Below are positions 42,100-53,464 of a DNA stretch of 64,000 nucleotides, one piece after another; positions within the stretch are counted from its first letter, which is position 1, and every line of letters begins with the position of its first letter. Both the position numbers and the translations under genes were made by a program. The DNA is from Mimachlamys varia. Taxonomy: Eukaryota > Mollusca > Bivalvia > Pectinida > Pectinidae. Below the pieces are notes generated by a model. That model was given only the letters and a program-made list of their open reading frames with translations, ran no database searches and was not told the origin of the DNA. Where the stretch lies: positions 30,721,405-30,785,404 of the forward strand of contig OX392530.1 of assembly GCA_947623455.1 (NCBI GenBank), given 5' to 3'.

Positions 42100-42720
42100 A
42101 GATGTCTGTCTATTTGTCACAATGATAGAGAGCATATGTCTGTCTTTCTGTCACAGCAGTAGAGAACAGATGTCTGTCTTTTTGTCTCAGTGTAAGAGAT
42201 GAGATGTCTGTCTTTCCGTCACAGCATTAGAGAACAAATATCTGTTTTTCTTTCAAATTGTCAGGCTAGATGTCGGTCTTTTTGTCACAATGTAAGAGAC
42301 AAGATGTCTGTCTTTTTGTCACAATGTAAGAGACAAGATGTCTGTCTTTCTCTCACAGTGTCAGCGACAAGATGTCTGTCTTTCTGTCACAGTGTCAGAG
42401 CGACAAGATGTCTGTTTTTTTGTTATTTACCTGGATTGTTTAAGAGGCCTCTGTATCTACTATGGATCCTCCTGGAACCAAGCGATGAAACATTAAGCAT
42501 CTTTTTGAACCCTGCAGGACTTTGGTTCTTGGAGAATTTCTACGTAGGGAGAATTTTCTCTTCTGATTTTTGTCACAATGTAAGAAAACAAGATGTCTGT
42601 CTTACTGCCACAATGTAAGAGACAAGATGTTTGTTTTACTGTCACAGCTTTAGAGATGAGATGTTTGTCTTTTTGTTACAATGTAAGAGAAGAAATGTCT
42701 GTATTTGTACAACATTAGAG
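42100..42720. repeat. Degenerate ~34-bp repeat
   Basis: Unit AGAGACAAGATGTCTGTCTT - TTTGTCACAATGTA, about 13 recognisable copies, broken at 42425-42570 by unrelated sequence. Confidence 0.8.
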
Positions 42721-43233
42721 ACCAGATATACAAATCTGTTCGCATTCTTTCAAGGAAGATACAAGACAAAAATCATGTCTCTACCCCTTTCCATGTTTCA
42801 AAAGAAGTCATCTGAAGATTTTGATATATAGATGACCCCTGTGACCTGGAAAGTAGGTCAAATTAGGTCTTTTTCCAAACTCCTGAAAGTAGGTCAAAGT
42901 TTTTTTCTTCGCAAACTGTTTGACTCCTTCCAAGGAAGTTACCAGTCAAATATCATGTCTTTAGTTCATTCAATATTTCAGAAGTCATCTGAAGGTTATG
43001 ACATATTTGACATCTGTAACTTTGAAAGAAGGTCAAATTAAGTTTTTTTCCACATACCTTGTTTGTCTCTTTCCAAGGAAACTACCTGAGCTAAATATCA
43101 TGGTATATAGCCCTTTTGGTATTTCTTTGCCTTGCGGGCCAGTGCCGTGAGCTAAAAAAAGAGTAACTAGCTGGCTGCAATTCATGGGATATGATAAATA
43201 CTAATGTGTAATGGAACTGTATACAGTGTATAG
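42721..43233. repeat. Dispersed repeat related to 32330-33156
   Basis: Blocks TTCCAAGGAAG, AATATCATGTCTTTAG, AGTCATCTGAAG and TGACCCCTGTGACC recur about every 150 bp here, as in the degenerate repeat in PDE7 intron 2. Confidence 0.5.
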
Positions 43234-43375
43234 AGGTGGTCAGGTGGTGCAGTGGATAGCACACTAAAATGCCTTTCACCAAGGCGGCCAGAGTTCTAAC
43301 AAGAGGGCCAACAAAAGTGATTAATATAAGTTGGATAACTTGTTTCATAATTGTTGTAAAATAAATCAAGTTTAT
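43234..43375 (+). mobile_element. SINE copy with intact tail junction
   Basis: GGTGGTCAGGTGGTGCAGTG, CCTTTCACCAAGGCGGCCAG, GCCAACAAAAGTGATTAATA, then TAAGTTGGATAACTTGTTTC. This copy shows the uninterrupted form of the site where the TTAA-type MITE entered at 18748. Confidence 0.65.
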
Positions 43376-43406
43376 ATTTTATATACATATAACCAATATC
43401 TAGACT

Positions 43407-43490
43407 GGGTCAACCAGATCTCTAGCTCAGTTGGTTGAGCTTTCGCAGGGGGTCCAGTTATAGGGTGCAGGGTTAGAACTCCAGTCGGAC
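43407..43490 (+). mobile_element. tRNA-derived SINE head
   Basis: ATCTCTAGCTCAGTTGGTTG gives the A box and GGGTTAGAACTCC the B box; the GGGTCC/GGACCC arm pairs. The anticodon arm is poor, so it is a SINE head or pseudogene, not a working tRNA. Confidence 0.55.
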
Positions 43491-43998
43491 CCTGCATTTT
43501 TTCACCCCTCTTACATAATTGTAAAGAATAAATTCTTCAACATCAAACACATTTTTATTTTATAGCAATCATGTAATAAGGAAAAGTTTCATTTTAAATG
43601 ACAACTGTTCTGAGATCCTTAAATATGTAAAAAGCTGATTACTTGTGCAATAGTCAAGTTGCCATCTTGAACCTTAATCTGTTCCTAAAAGCTACAGAGT
43701 TTTAAACTAGTATCAACTACAGGGTTTGCGCTGGAAATTTCATAAATGGGGTCCTTTCCTTAAAAAATGGGGTCCTTCTGCATAGTTCGAATGGGAATCC
43801 TGAAAATAAGTGGGGTCAACGCAAACCCTGAACTGCACATCTATATCAGTAACTAGTGTAATTTACGCACCCCCTTCTTTGGATTTGAATTGCCCTTAAA
43901 AAAAGTTTTTACGGTAATTAAAATGTGCTTGACTAATAAACATTTCCAATGAAGACTGCATGTATGAACATTTGTCAGTGTAAACAAGCGATACTTAC

Positions 43999-44040
43999 CT
44001 CGACAACAACACTTGTAACCACTTCTTCATTCAATAGATC
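43999..44040 (-). CDS. Candidate 42-nt micro-exon upstream of PDE7
   Basis: The segment lies between an AG (AACATGTAG) and a consensus donor GTAAGTATC on the minus strand and is exactly 14 codons, DLLNEEVVTSVVVE, phase 0 on both sides. It would splice in frame into PDE7 exon 2a, bypassing exon 1a. An in-frame TAG touches its 5' edge, so it can be coding only as an internal exon with a further exon upstream. The acceptor has a poor pyrimidine tract. No family match is recognised, and chance occurrence is quite possible. Confidence 0.3.
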
Positions 44041-45381
44041 CTACATGTTGAACAATCTGTGATATAACATATATACATTCAAAGAAATATCTGATATAGC
44101 TAGCTCCTTGTGTCCTAGAACATTATGAATGTCCAGTCCACCTATATAGCTAACACTAAGTCCGGTCGGGTATGAGACAAGTCACTTTTGTCTCTCTTTA
44201 TCGTCATGCTGTCCATGTGTAACTGGGTGAAGTTGCCTTCACTTTGCAGGGTCGTCCAAGATTACCCCAGTTCAATGTAAATATTGCAAACACACCAGAG
44301 TTTGTGGCCGATAGCCCAGTGGGACTGTTTGGCACTCTTAATGCCCACTTATACAACTATATTCATACAGGTAAAACCATATCTACAGGATATCTTACAA
44401 TTCTTAAGAGGCTTAATTCCCGAGACCTTTATGCCCTGGGTGAGATTCTATACACTATGCAGGTTACATAAGTGGTTACTGTATGTTGGCTCTAATGTAT
44501 ATATATGTTTGCTGGGTCATCATATCCTACGTCACCTTAAACTACCTATAATTTTACAGTACACCTATGTGTATCATATATACAATATAATAAAGTGAGT
44601 GGGGCAAAGAAAAAAAAATATTGACATATTTAATATCAAGTAAAATTCTTTAATGAATATTGAGTCATTTTTGACAAGGAATTTATTTATAATGCAAGAA
44701 CTAAAATGATTTTTAAACTCCTTTTAAAAGCGACATCAAAGCAGAATACATCATTTTATCGATCTTGAAGTTGACTTTAAGTCCTATTAAAGCAAATCTT
44801 TTTCATGTCTTAATTTAGTCATCAACCTAATCTCTTCAGGTCTCCAACTCTTACATCAAAAGCAAAGAAATCTTGAAAATCTCAAATTTTGGATTGCTAC
44901 AGTAGTTCCTGATAGCTAACTTCTTGCTGCTGTCTCCGTAAATGTTATTTCCGCTAAGTATATATATATTACTTTGATGTACACAATGGCGATTTAATGA
45001 TTATCGAGTCAAGTGAAATTAAAAACAAAACTGTGTAGATAATGTGCATATTATTAACAAATACTGCTGGTTGTAGTTTTGAAAATTTGAAAAAAAGTTA
45101 GGCTTAGTACAACATAGTTTTTGTTGTTTTATAACTCTTTTATAACTAAGTTTTGTAAGCCACAATATTAGCTTACTCACTAATAATATCCAACATATTC
45201 AAAATCTGAGCTATGAAATTCATCCCAATGAAAGATGCATTGTATTATGTATATAAAGATGTAATGACTTTAAGGTATAATCTTGAAATCAAGTTACAAG
45301 ACGTTATATGTTTATAAGCTGTATCCTAGCATCACAGATGAAGCCACTCAAAAGTAAATAATATAACATCCAATCTGAGAC
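44041..45381. other. Intergenic, nothing recognised
   Basis: AT-rich. A plus-strand frame at 44244-44598 has no recognisable domain or splice structure. Confidence 0.4.
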
Positions 45382-47456
45382 TTATTAGGCAGCCAGAATA
45401 ATCAGTCTTAATACATCACTATCAATTAATATCACAGCCAGAATACCACAACTGTCAGTCATAATACATCACTATCAATTAATATCACAGCCAGAATACC
45501 AGAACTGTCAGTCATAATAGATCACTATCAATTAGTATCACAGCCAGAATACCAGAACTGTCAGTCATAATAGATCACTATCAATTAATATCACAGCCAG
45601 AATACCAGAACTGTCAGTCATAATAGATCACTATCAATAAGTATCACAGCCAGAATACCAGAACTTTCAGTCATAATAGATCACTATCAATTAGTAACAC
45701 AGCCAGAATACAACTGTCAGTCGTAATAGATCATTATCAATTAGTATCACAGCCAGAATACCACAACTGTCAGTCATAATAGATCACTATCAACTAGTAT
45801 CACAGCCAGAATACCACAACTGTCAGTCATAATAGATCACTATCAACTAGTATCACAGCCAGAATACCACAACTGTCAGTCATAATAGATCACTATCAAT
45901 TAGTATCACAGCCAGAATACCAGAACTGCCAGTCATAATAGATCACTATTAATTAGTATCACAGCCAGAATACCACAACTGTCAGTCATAATAAATCACT
46001 ATCAATAAGTATCACAGCCAGAATACCACAACTGTCAGTCATAACAGATCACTATCAATTAGTATCACAGCCAGAATACCAGAACTGTCAGTCATAACAG
46101 ATCACTATCAATAAGTATCACAGCCAGAATACCAGAACTGCCAGTCATAACAGATCACTATCAATTAGTATCACAGCCAGAATACCACAACTGTCAGTCA
46201 AAACAGATCACTATCAATAAGTATCACAGCCAGAATACCAGAACTGTCAGTCATAAAAGATCACTATCAATTAGTATCACAGCCAGAATATCAGAACTGT
46301 CAGTCATAAAAGATCACTATCAATTAGTATCACAGCCAGAATACCAGAACTGTCAGTCATAATAGATCACTATCAATTAGTATCACAGCCAGAATACCAC
46401 AACTCTCAGTCATAATAGATCACTATCAATTAGTATCACAGCCAGAATACCAGAACTGTCAGTCATAATAGATCACTATCAATTAGTATCACAGCCAGAA
46501 TACCACAACTGTCAGTCGTAATAGATCACTATCAATTAGTATCACAGCCAGAATATCAGAACTGTCAGTCATAATAGATCACTATCAATTAGTATCACAG
46601 CCGGAATACCAGAACTGTCAGTCATAAAAGATCACTATCAATTAGTATCACAGCCAGAATTCCAGAACTGTCAGTCATAATAGATCACTATCAATTAGTA
46701 TCACAGCCTGAATACCAGAACTGTCAGTCAAAAAAGATCACTATCAATTAGTATCACAGCCAGAATACCACAACTCTCAGTCGTAATAGATTACTATCAA
46801 TTAGTATCACAGCCAGAATACCACAACTATCAGTCATAAAAGATCACTATCAATTAGTATCACCGCCAGAATACCACAACTGTCAGTCAAAAAAGATCAC
46901 TATCAATTAATATCACAGCCAGAATACCACAACTGTCAGTCGTAATAGATCACTATCAATTAGTACCACAGCCAGAATACCACAACTGTCAGTCGTAATA
47001 GATCACTATCAATTAGTATCACAGCCAGAATACCACAACTGTCAGTCATAATAGATCACTATCAATAAGTATCACAGCCAGAATACCACAACTGTCAGTC
47101 ATAATAGATCACTATCAATTAGTATCACAGCCAGGATACCAGAACTGTCAGTCATAACAGATCACTATCAATTAGTATCACAGCCAGAATATCAGAACTG
47201 TCAGTCATAACAGATCACTATCAATTAGTATCACAGCCAGAATATCAGAACTGTCAGTCATAATAGATCACTATCAATTAGTATCACAGCCGGAATACAG
47301 CCAGAATACCAGAACTGTCAGTCATAAAAGATCACTATCAATTAGTATCACAGCCAGAATACCACAACTGTCAGTCATAAAAGATCACTATCAATTAGTA
47401 TCACAGACTGAAACCAGAACTGCCAGTCATACTCATAATAGATTACTATCAATTAT
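45382..47456. repeat. 53-bp minisatellite, ~39 copies
   Basis: Unit CAGTCATAATAGATCACTAT - CAATTAGTATCACAGCCAGA - ATACCAGAACTGT. The last stretch before the MITE at 47460 is diverged and a unit-like fragment (ATCAATATAGTATCATCAGA) follows that MITE. Confidence 0.95.
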
Positions 47457-47459
47457 ATA

Positions 47460-47867
47460 TAGGGCTGGGTGGTTTTATCGGTATACCGAGTTGTTATGGT
47501 ACATACCGTGGTACTTTAGTCCAGTACCAGATTTTTGTGAACTTTCATTAATAACTTATCAATGAACTATTTGTTACACAGATCAATTGGAATTCCAGAA
47601 TATGGTTTAATTATAATTTCCTATAAGTTTGCTGATCAGCTATAGGACAAACATTAAAGCTTCGATTTCACTCAAACAAAATTAGAGGATAACACAATGA
47701 GAAACTTATGACAAAAAACCTCTTGTTGATTAGCTTCAGAACAGGAACAACCAGAGATCTTTGCATAGCTAGCTGAAACATTCAGTCAAGGTGGTATACC
47801 ATGGTACATATCCCTGTATTTATACCTAGATACTGTGGTACTTTTAATTTTGTTGTACCCAGCTCTA
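47460..47867. mobile_element. ~408-bp MITE with TAGRGCTGGGT termini, at the end of the 53-bp array
   Basis: Left TAGGGCTGGGT, right (reverse complement) TAGAGCTGGGT; inner GGTATACC and GGTACATA blocks pair less well. GGGCTGGG-type ends are common in hAT-like MITEs. Array-like sequence (ATCAAT...) lies on both sides, so it entered the array edge. Confidence 0.6.
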
Positions 47868-48225
47868 ATCAATATAGTATCATCAGAGTCAGCTAACACA
47901 ATCAGAGGCAAATTCAGCAGAAATTTAATTGAATCACTTTGTTACATTACTTGCCTCTACTAATCAGCTGCTCTTCAAAAGAAGTTAAATAATACTCAAT
48001 TAAGCAAAATCTGTTAATCAGATGCCATCTTGCTTGATTACCTTGATTTCTAACTTGCAGCATTTAAGAGGAGTTGCCCTAGTTTAGCTCTGCCTGTTTA
48101 GAACATTGATCAATAATTTCTATATAAATTAAAAGCAAAAGACCTTCAAATGTCCAAAATTATTGAATCGGTCAGACAAACAGATTCCAAACATTAATTG
48201 AAATTTTTAACCGATTTCCCAACAC
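47868..48225. other. Intergenic, nothing recognised
   Basis: Begins with a fragment resembling the 53-bp array; then AT-rich sequence without recognised features. Confidence 0.4.
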
Positions 48226-48680
48226 TACCTCTGACCTTAATGTGTATGGTCAATCAACCTCTGACCCTTGTTATTGTATATGATTGGCCAAGTATTCTGG
48301 TATGTTTACATGACCTCTGACCCTAATGTGTATGGTCATTCAACCTCTGACCATTGTTATTGTATATAATTGGCCTAGTATTCTGGTATGTTTACATGAC
48401 CTCTGACCCTTGTGTATAGTTGATAACATCTGACCCTTGATATGCTGTATATATGATTGGCCTAGTAATCTGGTATGTTTACGTGACCTCTGACCCTTGT
48501 GTATAGTTGATAACATCTGACCCTTGATATGCTGTATATATGATTGGCCTAGTAATCTGGTATGTTTACGTGACCTCTGACCCTTGTGTATAGTTGATAA
48601 CATCTGACCCTTGATATTGCTGTATATGATTGGCCTATTAATCTAGTATGTTTACGTGACCTCTGACCCATGTACTGTCA
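48226..48680. repeat. ~87-bp tandem repeat with DR1-like motif
   Basis: About five units share TGTTTACGTGACCTCTGACC and GATTGGCCTAGTAATCTGGT. TGACCTCTGACCC is perfect at 48311, 48397, 48484, 48571 and 48658. The 87-codon minus-strand frame here is due to the 87-bp period. Confidence 0.85.
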
Positions 48681-49178
48681 TTGTTTATGATTCCAGTTAA
48701 GTTAATTCACACAAACTCTCAGTGTGACCTTGGTTCATGAACTTAAAACTGACCAAGCATACTCATCACCAGAAGTTTTTTCGACCTGTGATTCGAGGTC
48801 ACCTTTTTGTTCCATTACTACGTTCAATGTGTAGGCAGGTAAAGTGTCATCCCCGGTGGAGTTTGAAGGGACTAAATACAGGTAACAATCTGCCTTAGTC
48901 TGTTGACATGTTGGCCAACAACTTGATAAACTCTGATAAAGAATTAGGTAGCCTTGTTGACTATTATCATCAGCAGTTTAAGTAGACCACCATCAACCCA
49001 CAGTGAGCTGGGACATCATGATAAGTAATTCTGACAGGCAGTGATTTCACCTGACCTCCTTATTTAGATTTACCCAACTGTTTATCATATGTGTATCAAA
49101 TCTGACAGCTTCATCATTATACAGAATGTATCCCTAACCACAAACGTTGTCTGGTGGAGATTTAGGTTGAACACTAGT
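48681..49178. other. Intergenic, nothing recognised
   Basis: Unique-looking sequence; no exon or element recognised. Confidence 0.4.
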
Positions 49179-49706
49179 ACCTAACAAAATACAGAGCCGC
49201 ATGTCCACCAGTCTTGTTGAAAACAAGGTGCAGTTCTACCTATAGGGTTAAATACCTAACAAAATACAGAGCCGCATATCCACCAGTCTTGTTGAAATCA
49301 AGGTGCAGTTCTACCTATAGGGTTAAATACCTAACAAAATACAGAGCCGCATGTCCACCAGTCTTGTTGAAAACAAGGTGCAGTTCTACCTATAGGGTTA
49401 AATACCTAACAAAATACAGAGCCGCATGTCCACCAGTCTTGTTGAAAACAAGGTGCAGTTCTACCTATAGGGTTAAATACCTAACAAAATACAGAGCCGC
49501 ATGTCAACCAGTCTTGTTGAAATCAAGGTGCAGTTCTACCTATAGGGTTAAATACCTAACAAAATACAGAGCCGCATGTCAACCAGTCTTGTTGAAATCA
49601 AGGTGCAGTTCTACCTATAGGGTTAAATACCTAACAAAATACAGAGCCGCATGTCCACCAGTCTTGTTGAAAACAAGGTGCAGTTCTACCTATAGGGTTA
49701 AATAAT
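49179..49706. repeat. 75-bp minisatellite, 7 copies
   Basis: Unit TACCTAACAAAATACAGAGC - CGCATGTCCACCAGTCTTGT - TGAAAACAAGGTGCAGTTCT - ACCTATAGGGTTAAA. Copies are almost identical; a 163-codon plus frame results from 75 being 25 codons. Confidence 0.95.
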
Positions 49707-50751
49707 AAACTATTATAATGATACATATTTTTACAAATCACAACAGCAACCTTATCCTTTCACAATGAACAAGTAATTGTATCTATATGTACTTTTTTAA
49801 AGGGGAAAAACATCTTCTATTTATAATGACCTTGACCTTGGCACCCCAAAACACATGCTCATTCAAGGTTTTTACCTAACAAATAGTTATGTATATTGTA
49901 TGAAGATTGATGAAAATCTGGTAGCAGTCAGTAGCCATGACTTTTTCATATATACTTGAGCAATGAAAAAAAGTATTATATGCATATAGCAACAGCATGA
50001 CACATGTAGGTTGACCTTCAAGAATATCCTTAAAACATCAACAATTTTTTTTTTTTTTTTTTGTAAATGCTTTATTTTAAATAGCAACCTTGTCCTTATG
50101 TCATATAATAGTGTACTTGACAAATATTGGAACTAGTAATTAAAATCTAACTGCAGCCAATCAGCAATATAACTACTAGAAAATCCTAGAAATTGTACTG
50201 TGTTACCTTTTACATATCTTACATCAGATCCTTTCAGAAATGAAGTCACTGGGGCAAACACTAACGACAAAATGTGTACCTTCTCAGACATCAAACTGAA
50301 TTACAATATATCTCCTCCATGACCTTGTCCTGGGGGGAATAACAAAACTTCAAGCTATGTTCCTAAGGGATACTTAAACTGAAGGCATGCATTCAAATAT
50401 GAGATTTATACAAATTTTAGTCAATAACCATGGAGCCAGAATACTGCTTCATACATTTCTTATACAAACACAATACATTGTGTACATCATGTTTAATTCA
50501 TGAAAAAGATTGATGAGTTTGTAACATTGAGAAAACTGTCAAAAAGCGTTGCTCACTTACTACCCTGGATATGAATAATCATGGTATACGTTATCATACA
50601 TCACAGGTGTCATACATCAAACAAGGGAATAATAAGACAAATAAACACCACATATTAACACAGAATCCATCATATTGTATACCTCCATGTCAAAACACAA
50701 CTTGTTAAACAGGGGCTGTTCTGGTAGACATTCTAACAATACACAATACCT
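49707..50751. other. Intergenic, dispersed repeat fragment
   Basis: 49800-50110 resembles the TGACCTTGACC repeats of 3410-4680. A run of 17 T at 50046-50062. No gene seen. Confidence 0.4.
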
Positions 50752-51628
50752 GTCTCCAGATATTCAATATTCTAGTGTCTTGTACAGACTAACATCCAAA
50801 TATTCAATATTCTAGTGTCTTGTACAGACTATCATCCAGATATTCAACATTCTAGTGTCTTGTACAGACTAACATCCAGATATTCAACATTCTAGTGTCT
50901 TGTACAGACTAACATCCAGATATTCAATATTCTAGTGTCTTGTACAGACTAACATCCAGATATTCAACATTCTAGTGTCTTGTACAGACTAACATCCAGA
51001 TATTCAATATTCTAGTGTCTTGTACAGACTATCATCCAGATATTCAATATTCTAGTGTCTTGTACAGACTAACATCCAGATATTCAATATTCTAGTGTCT
51101 TATACAGACAAACATCCAGATATTCAATATTCTAGTGTGTTATACAGACTAACATCCAGATATTCAATATTCTAGTGTCTTGTTCAGACTAACATCCAGA
51201 TATTCAATATTCTTGTGTCTTGTACAGACTAACATCCAGATATTCAATATTCTAGTGTCTTGTATAGACTAACATCCAGATATTCAATATTCTAGTGTCT
51301 TGTATAGACTAACATCCAGATATTCAATATTCTAGTGTCTTGTACAGACTAACAACCAGATATTCAATATGCTAGTGTCTTGTACAGACTGACATCCAGA
51401 TATTCAACATTCTAGTGTCTTGTACAGACTAACATCCAGATATTCAATATTCTAGTGTCTTGTACAGACTAACATCCAGATATTCAATATTTTAGTATCT
51501 TGTACAGACTAACATCCAGATATTCAATATTCTAGTGTCTTGTACAGACTAACATCCAGATATTCAATATTCTAGTGTCTTGTACAGACTAACATCCAGA
51601 TTTTCAATATTCTAGTGTCTTATACAGC
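50752..51628. repeat. 40-bp minisatellite, 22 copies in exact register
   Basis: Unit AACATCCAGATATTCAATAT - TCTAGTGTCTTGTACAGACT. All copies are 40 bp long with substitutions only and no visible insertion or deletion. Confidence 0.97.
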
Positions 51629-53116
51629 TTGCTAGACTAACAGGGGCTCGATCATTACCAGATTGTCAGAGACCCTGAGTTTCAATATAAAAATATTCTG
51701 TGTTTTATTATTTTTTTGTTTTTTTTTTTTTACATTTGTAATATATATAGTCAGGGCAACATGGAATCTTTAACATGGCTTTATTAAAGGGCCTCAGAGG
51801 TTTCACAGAAGGACCTGCCAACACTTCTGTGACCTTTACACAGATGGTACAGTTCATGATAAGATATTACCATGTTAAGGGAGCAACCTGAAACAATGGT
51901 AACTAAAATTATAATGATCAGGATAAGAGCTGCTTACTATGTTCTAGCTTTGAACAAAATTAATTTGAAGCATTGCCCATCAGCAAAGGGCATAACTATA
52001 GGATCATTTAAATCTCACTTGCCCAAACAAAATTTCTATATGCTCCCCCCCACCTCCCCAAAAAAAAATAAAAATTGTACTTCAAATAGATATCAGTTTT
52101 TTGCTACATTAGGTATAAGCATCATCTATAAAATAACATTTAATTGTTTACGAATAATCACCATCTATATAATAATAAACTTTAACTTTTTTTATTACAA
52201 TTAATCTGGCTCTAATACACAAACCGGCGAACTTCCAAGTCGTTCCTGACACATTAAATCTACTGTCAGGATTGAATTGTCCAGTATGATTTTACACAAG
52301 AACAGCATTTTTAACACCAGAGTGCTAACAACGATCTAATTCTTCGGTATATTTCACCATATGCCTTGTGATGATGTAGTGTCGATACAATCTCGACCTG
52401 AAAGTTCAGGCTATACTTTCCTCAAGTTTATTTATCAGATCCTATCGTATTTTATGGCTCTTATAATTGCAACTTTTCGTGGTTGAAAAAAGATATTGCA
52501 AATCAAGAATTATTTCACAAAATATCAACTGTTAACTACTGCGAGGATATTTCGGGTCATTCTGAAAATCTCCGAAAAATTAACGATACATGATCGCGAC
52601 CAAGTCAAGGTTTTTGCTTGTTCTTGGGTATAGTGCGCACCCCCTTCTTGACACTTTCGATTTTTCCTAAAAAAGTGCGCACTATACGCGAGAAATTACG
52701 GTATATATTGGCAGCTAGGATGTAATTCTAAAATATGTCTGTTTTGTGAAATGCATATCTATAGTTAAGACATTTAATATCAAGATTCACAAAACAGCCT
52801 TCAACTATTGAAAAGGTGGAACACAGTCCCTGGATTCATCCTTGAATGAACCTTTACCATTCTTGTCGCTAGCAGGCTAGAAGTTTTAAGGGAAGACATT
52901 GTCAGTATTATGAAAAGAACAATTTTGACTAAATTCGGAAAAGAAGTATGTAGTTGCATATCTCCAAGCCAACGATACTTCTATACATGTTTACTTTCTT
53001 TTTTCTTTAAATTTATGTCAAATAATATATTCTGCGTGATCTTTCTTAATCGTACCCACCATTAAATCTGTAAGGCATACCGATGAGTGTTCTCATGAAT
53101 TTCACCAAAAACCAAT
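51629..53116. other. Intergenic, AT-rich
   Basis: Holds a T-tract (51708-51731) and, at 52627-52705, an inverted pair TATAGTGCGCACCC / GTGCGCACTATA, also hinted at in 30105, 43860 and 56310, probably an eroded dispersed element. No exon seen. Confidence 0.45.
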
Positions 53117-53462
53117 TACTATCGTGTGTAGGATCTGACAGTGACCAATGGAAGGTCATGTGCAGATGACCTTTGTATTCACCAATTAAATCGCTGCTTA
53201 CCAGATTCTGAAAGTGAACAGCTAATTTCGATTTGTCTCTGCACTTGTTAAACTAGAGTAAAGTAGCGAAAAACCTGAACAACTGTATACCAAAATGGCG
53301 GCGCCCAGTTCAGCTTTGATCCGCCGCCATTTTTGTCCGTCTACCAAACACCGTTTACCAGGTGCATTTTGATTGGCTGTTCATTTCCAAGATATGGAAA
53401 TAATAAAAGTCATCTGCACATGACCTTCTACTGGGTGCTGTCAGATCCTACACATGATAGTA
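53117..53462. mobile_element. ~345-bp MITE with ~55-bp inverted termini, TA flanks
   Basis: Left CTATCGTGTGTAGGATCTGA, right (reverse complement) CTATCATGTGTAGGATCTGA, both continuing to AAGGTCATGTGCAGATGAC. TA flanks both ends within ATTA/TAAT. The interior has AAAATGGCGGCGCC. TA flanks suggest a Tc1/mariner-type MITE. Confidence 0.78.
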
Positions 53463-53464
53463 AT

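Noticed and set aside
41031..42618. Frames of 91-266 codons over the second 42-bp array
   Set aside because: Periodicity artefact; several frames are open over the same DNA.
44244..44598. Plus-strand overlapping frames of 75 and 104 codons
   Set aside because: No recognisable domain, no splice sites that fit, and AT-rich random-like composition at the ends.
49214..49705. 163-codon frame with 25-residue repeats
   Set aside because: 75-bp tandem repeat of nearly identical copies; open frame follows from the period.
50752..51628. CRISPR-like regular 40-bp repeats
   Set aside because: There are no unique spacers; units are directly adjacent, and the genome is eukaryotic.
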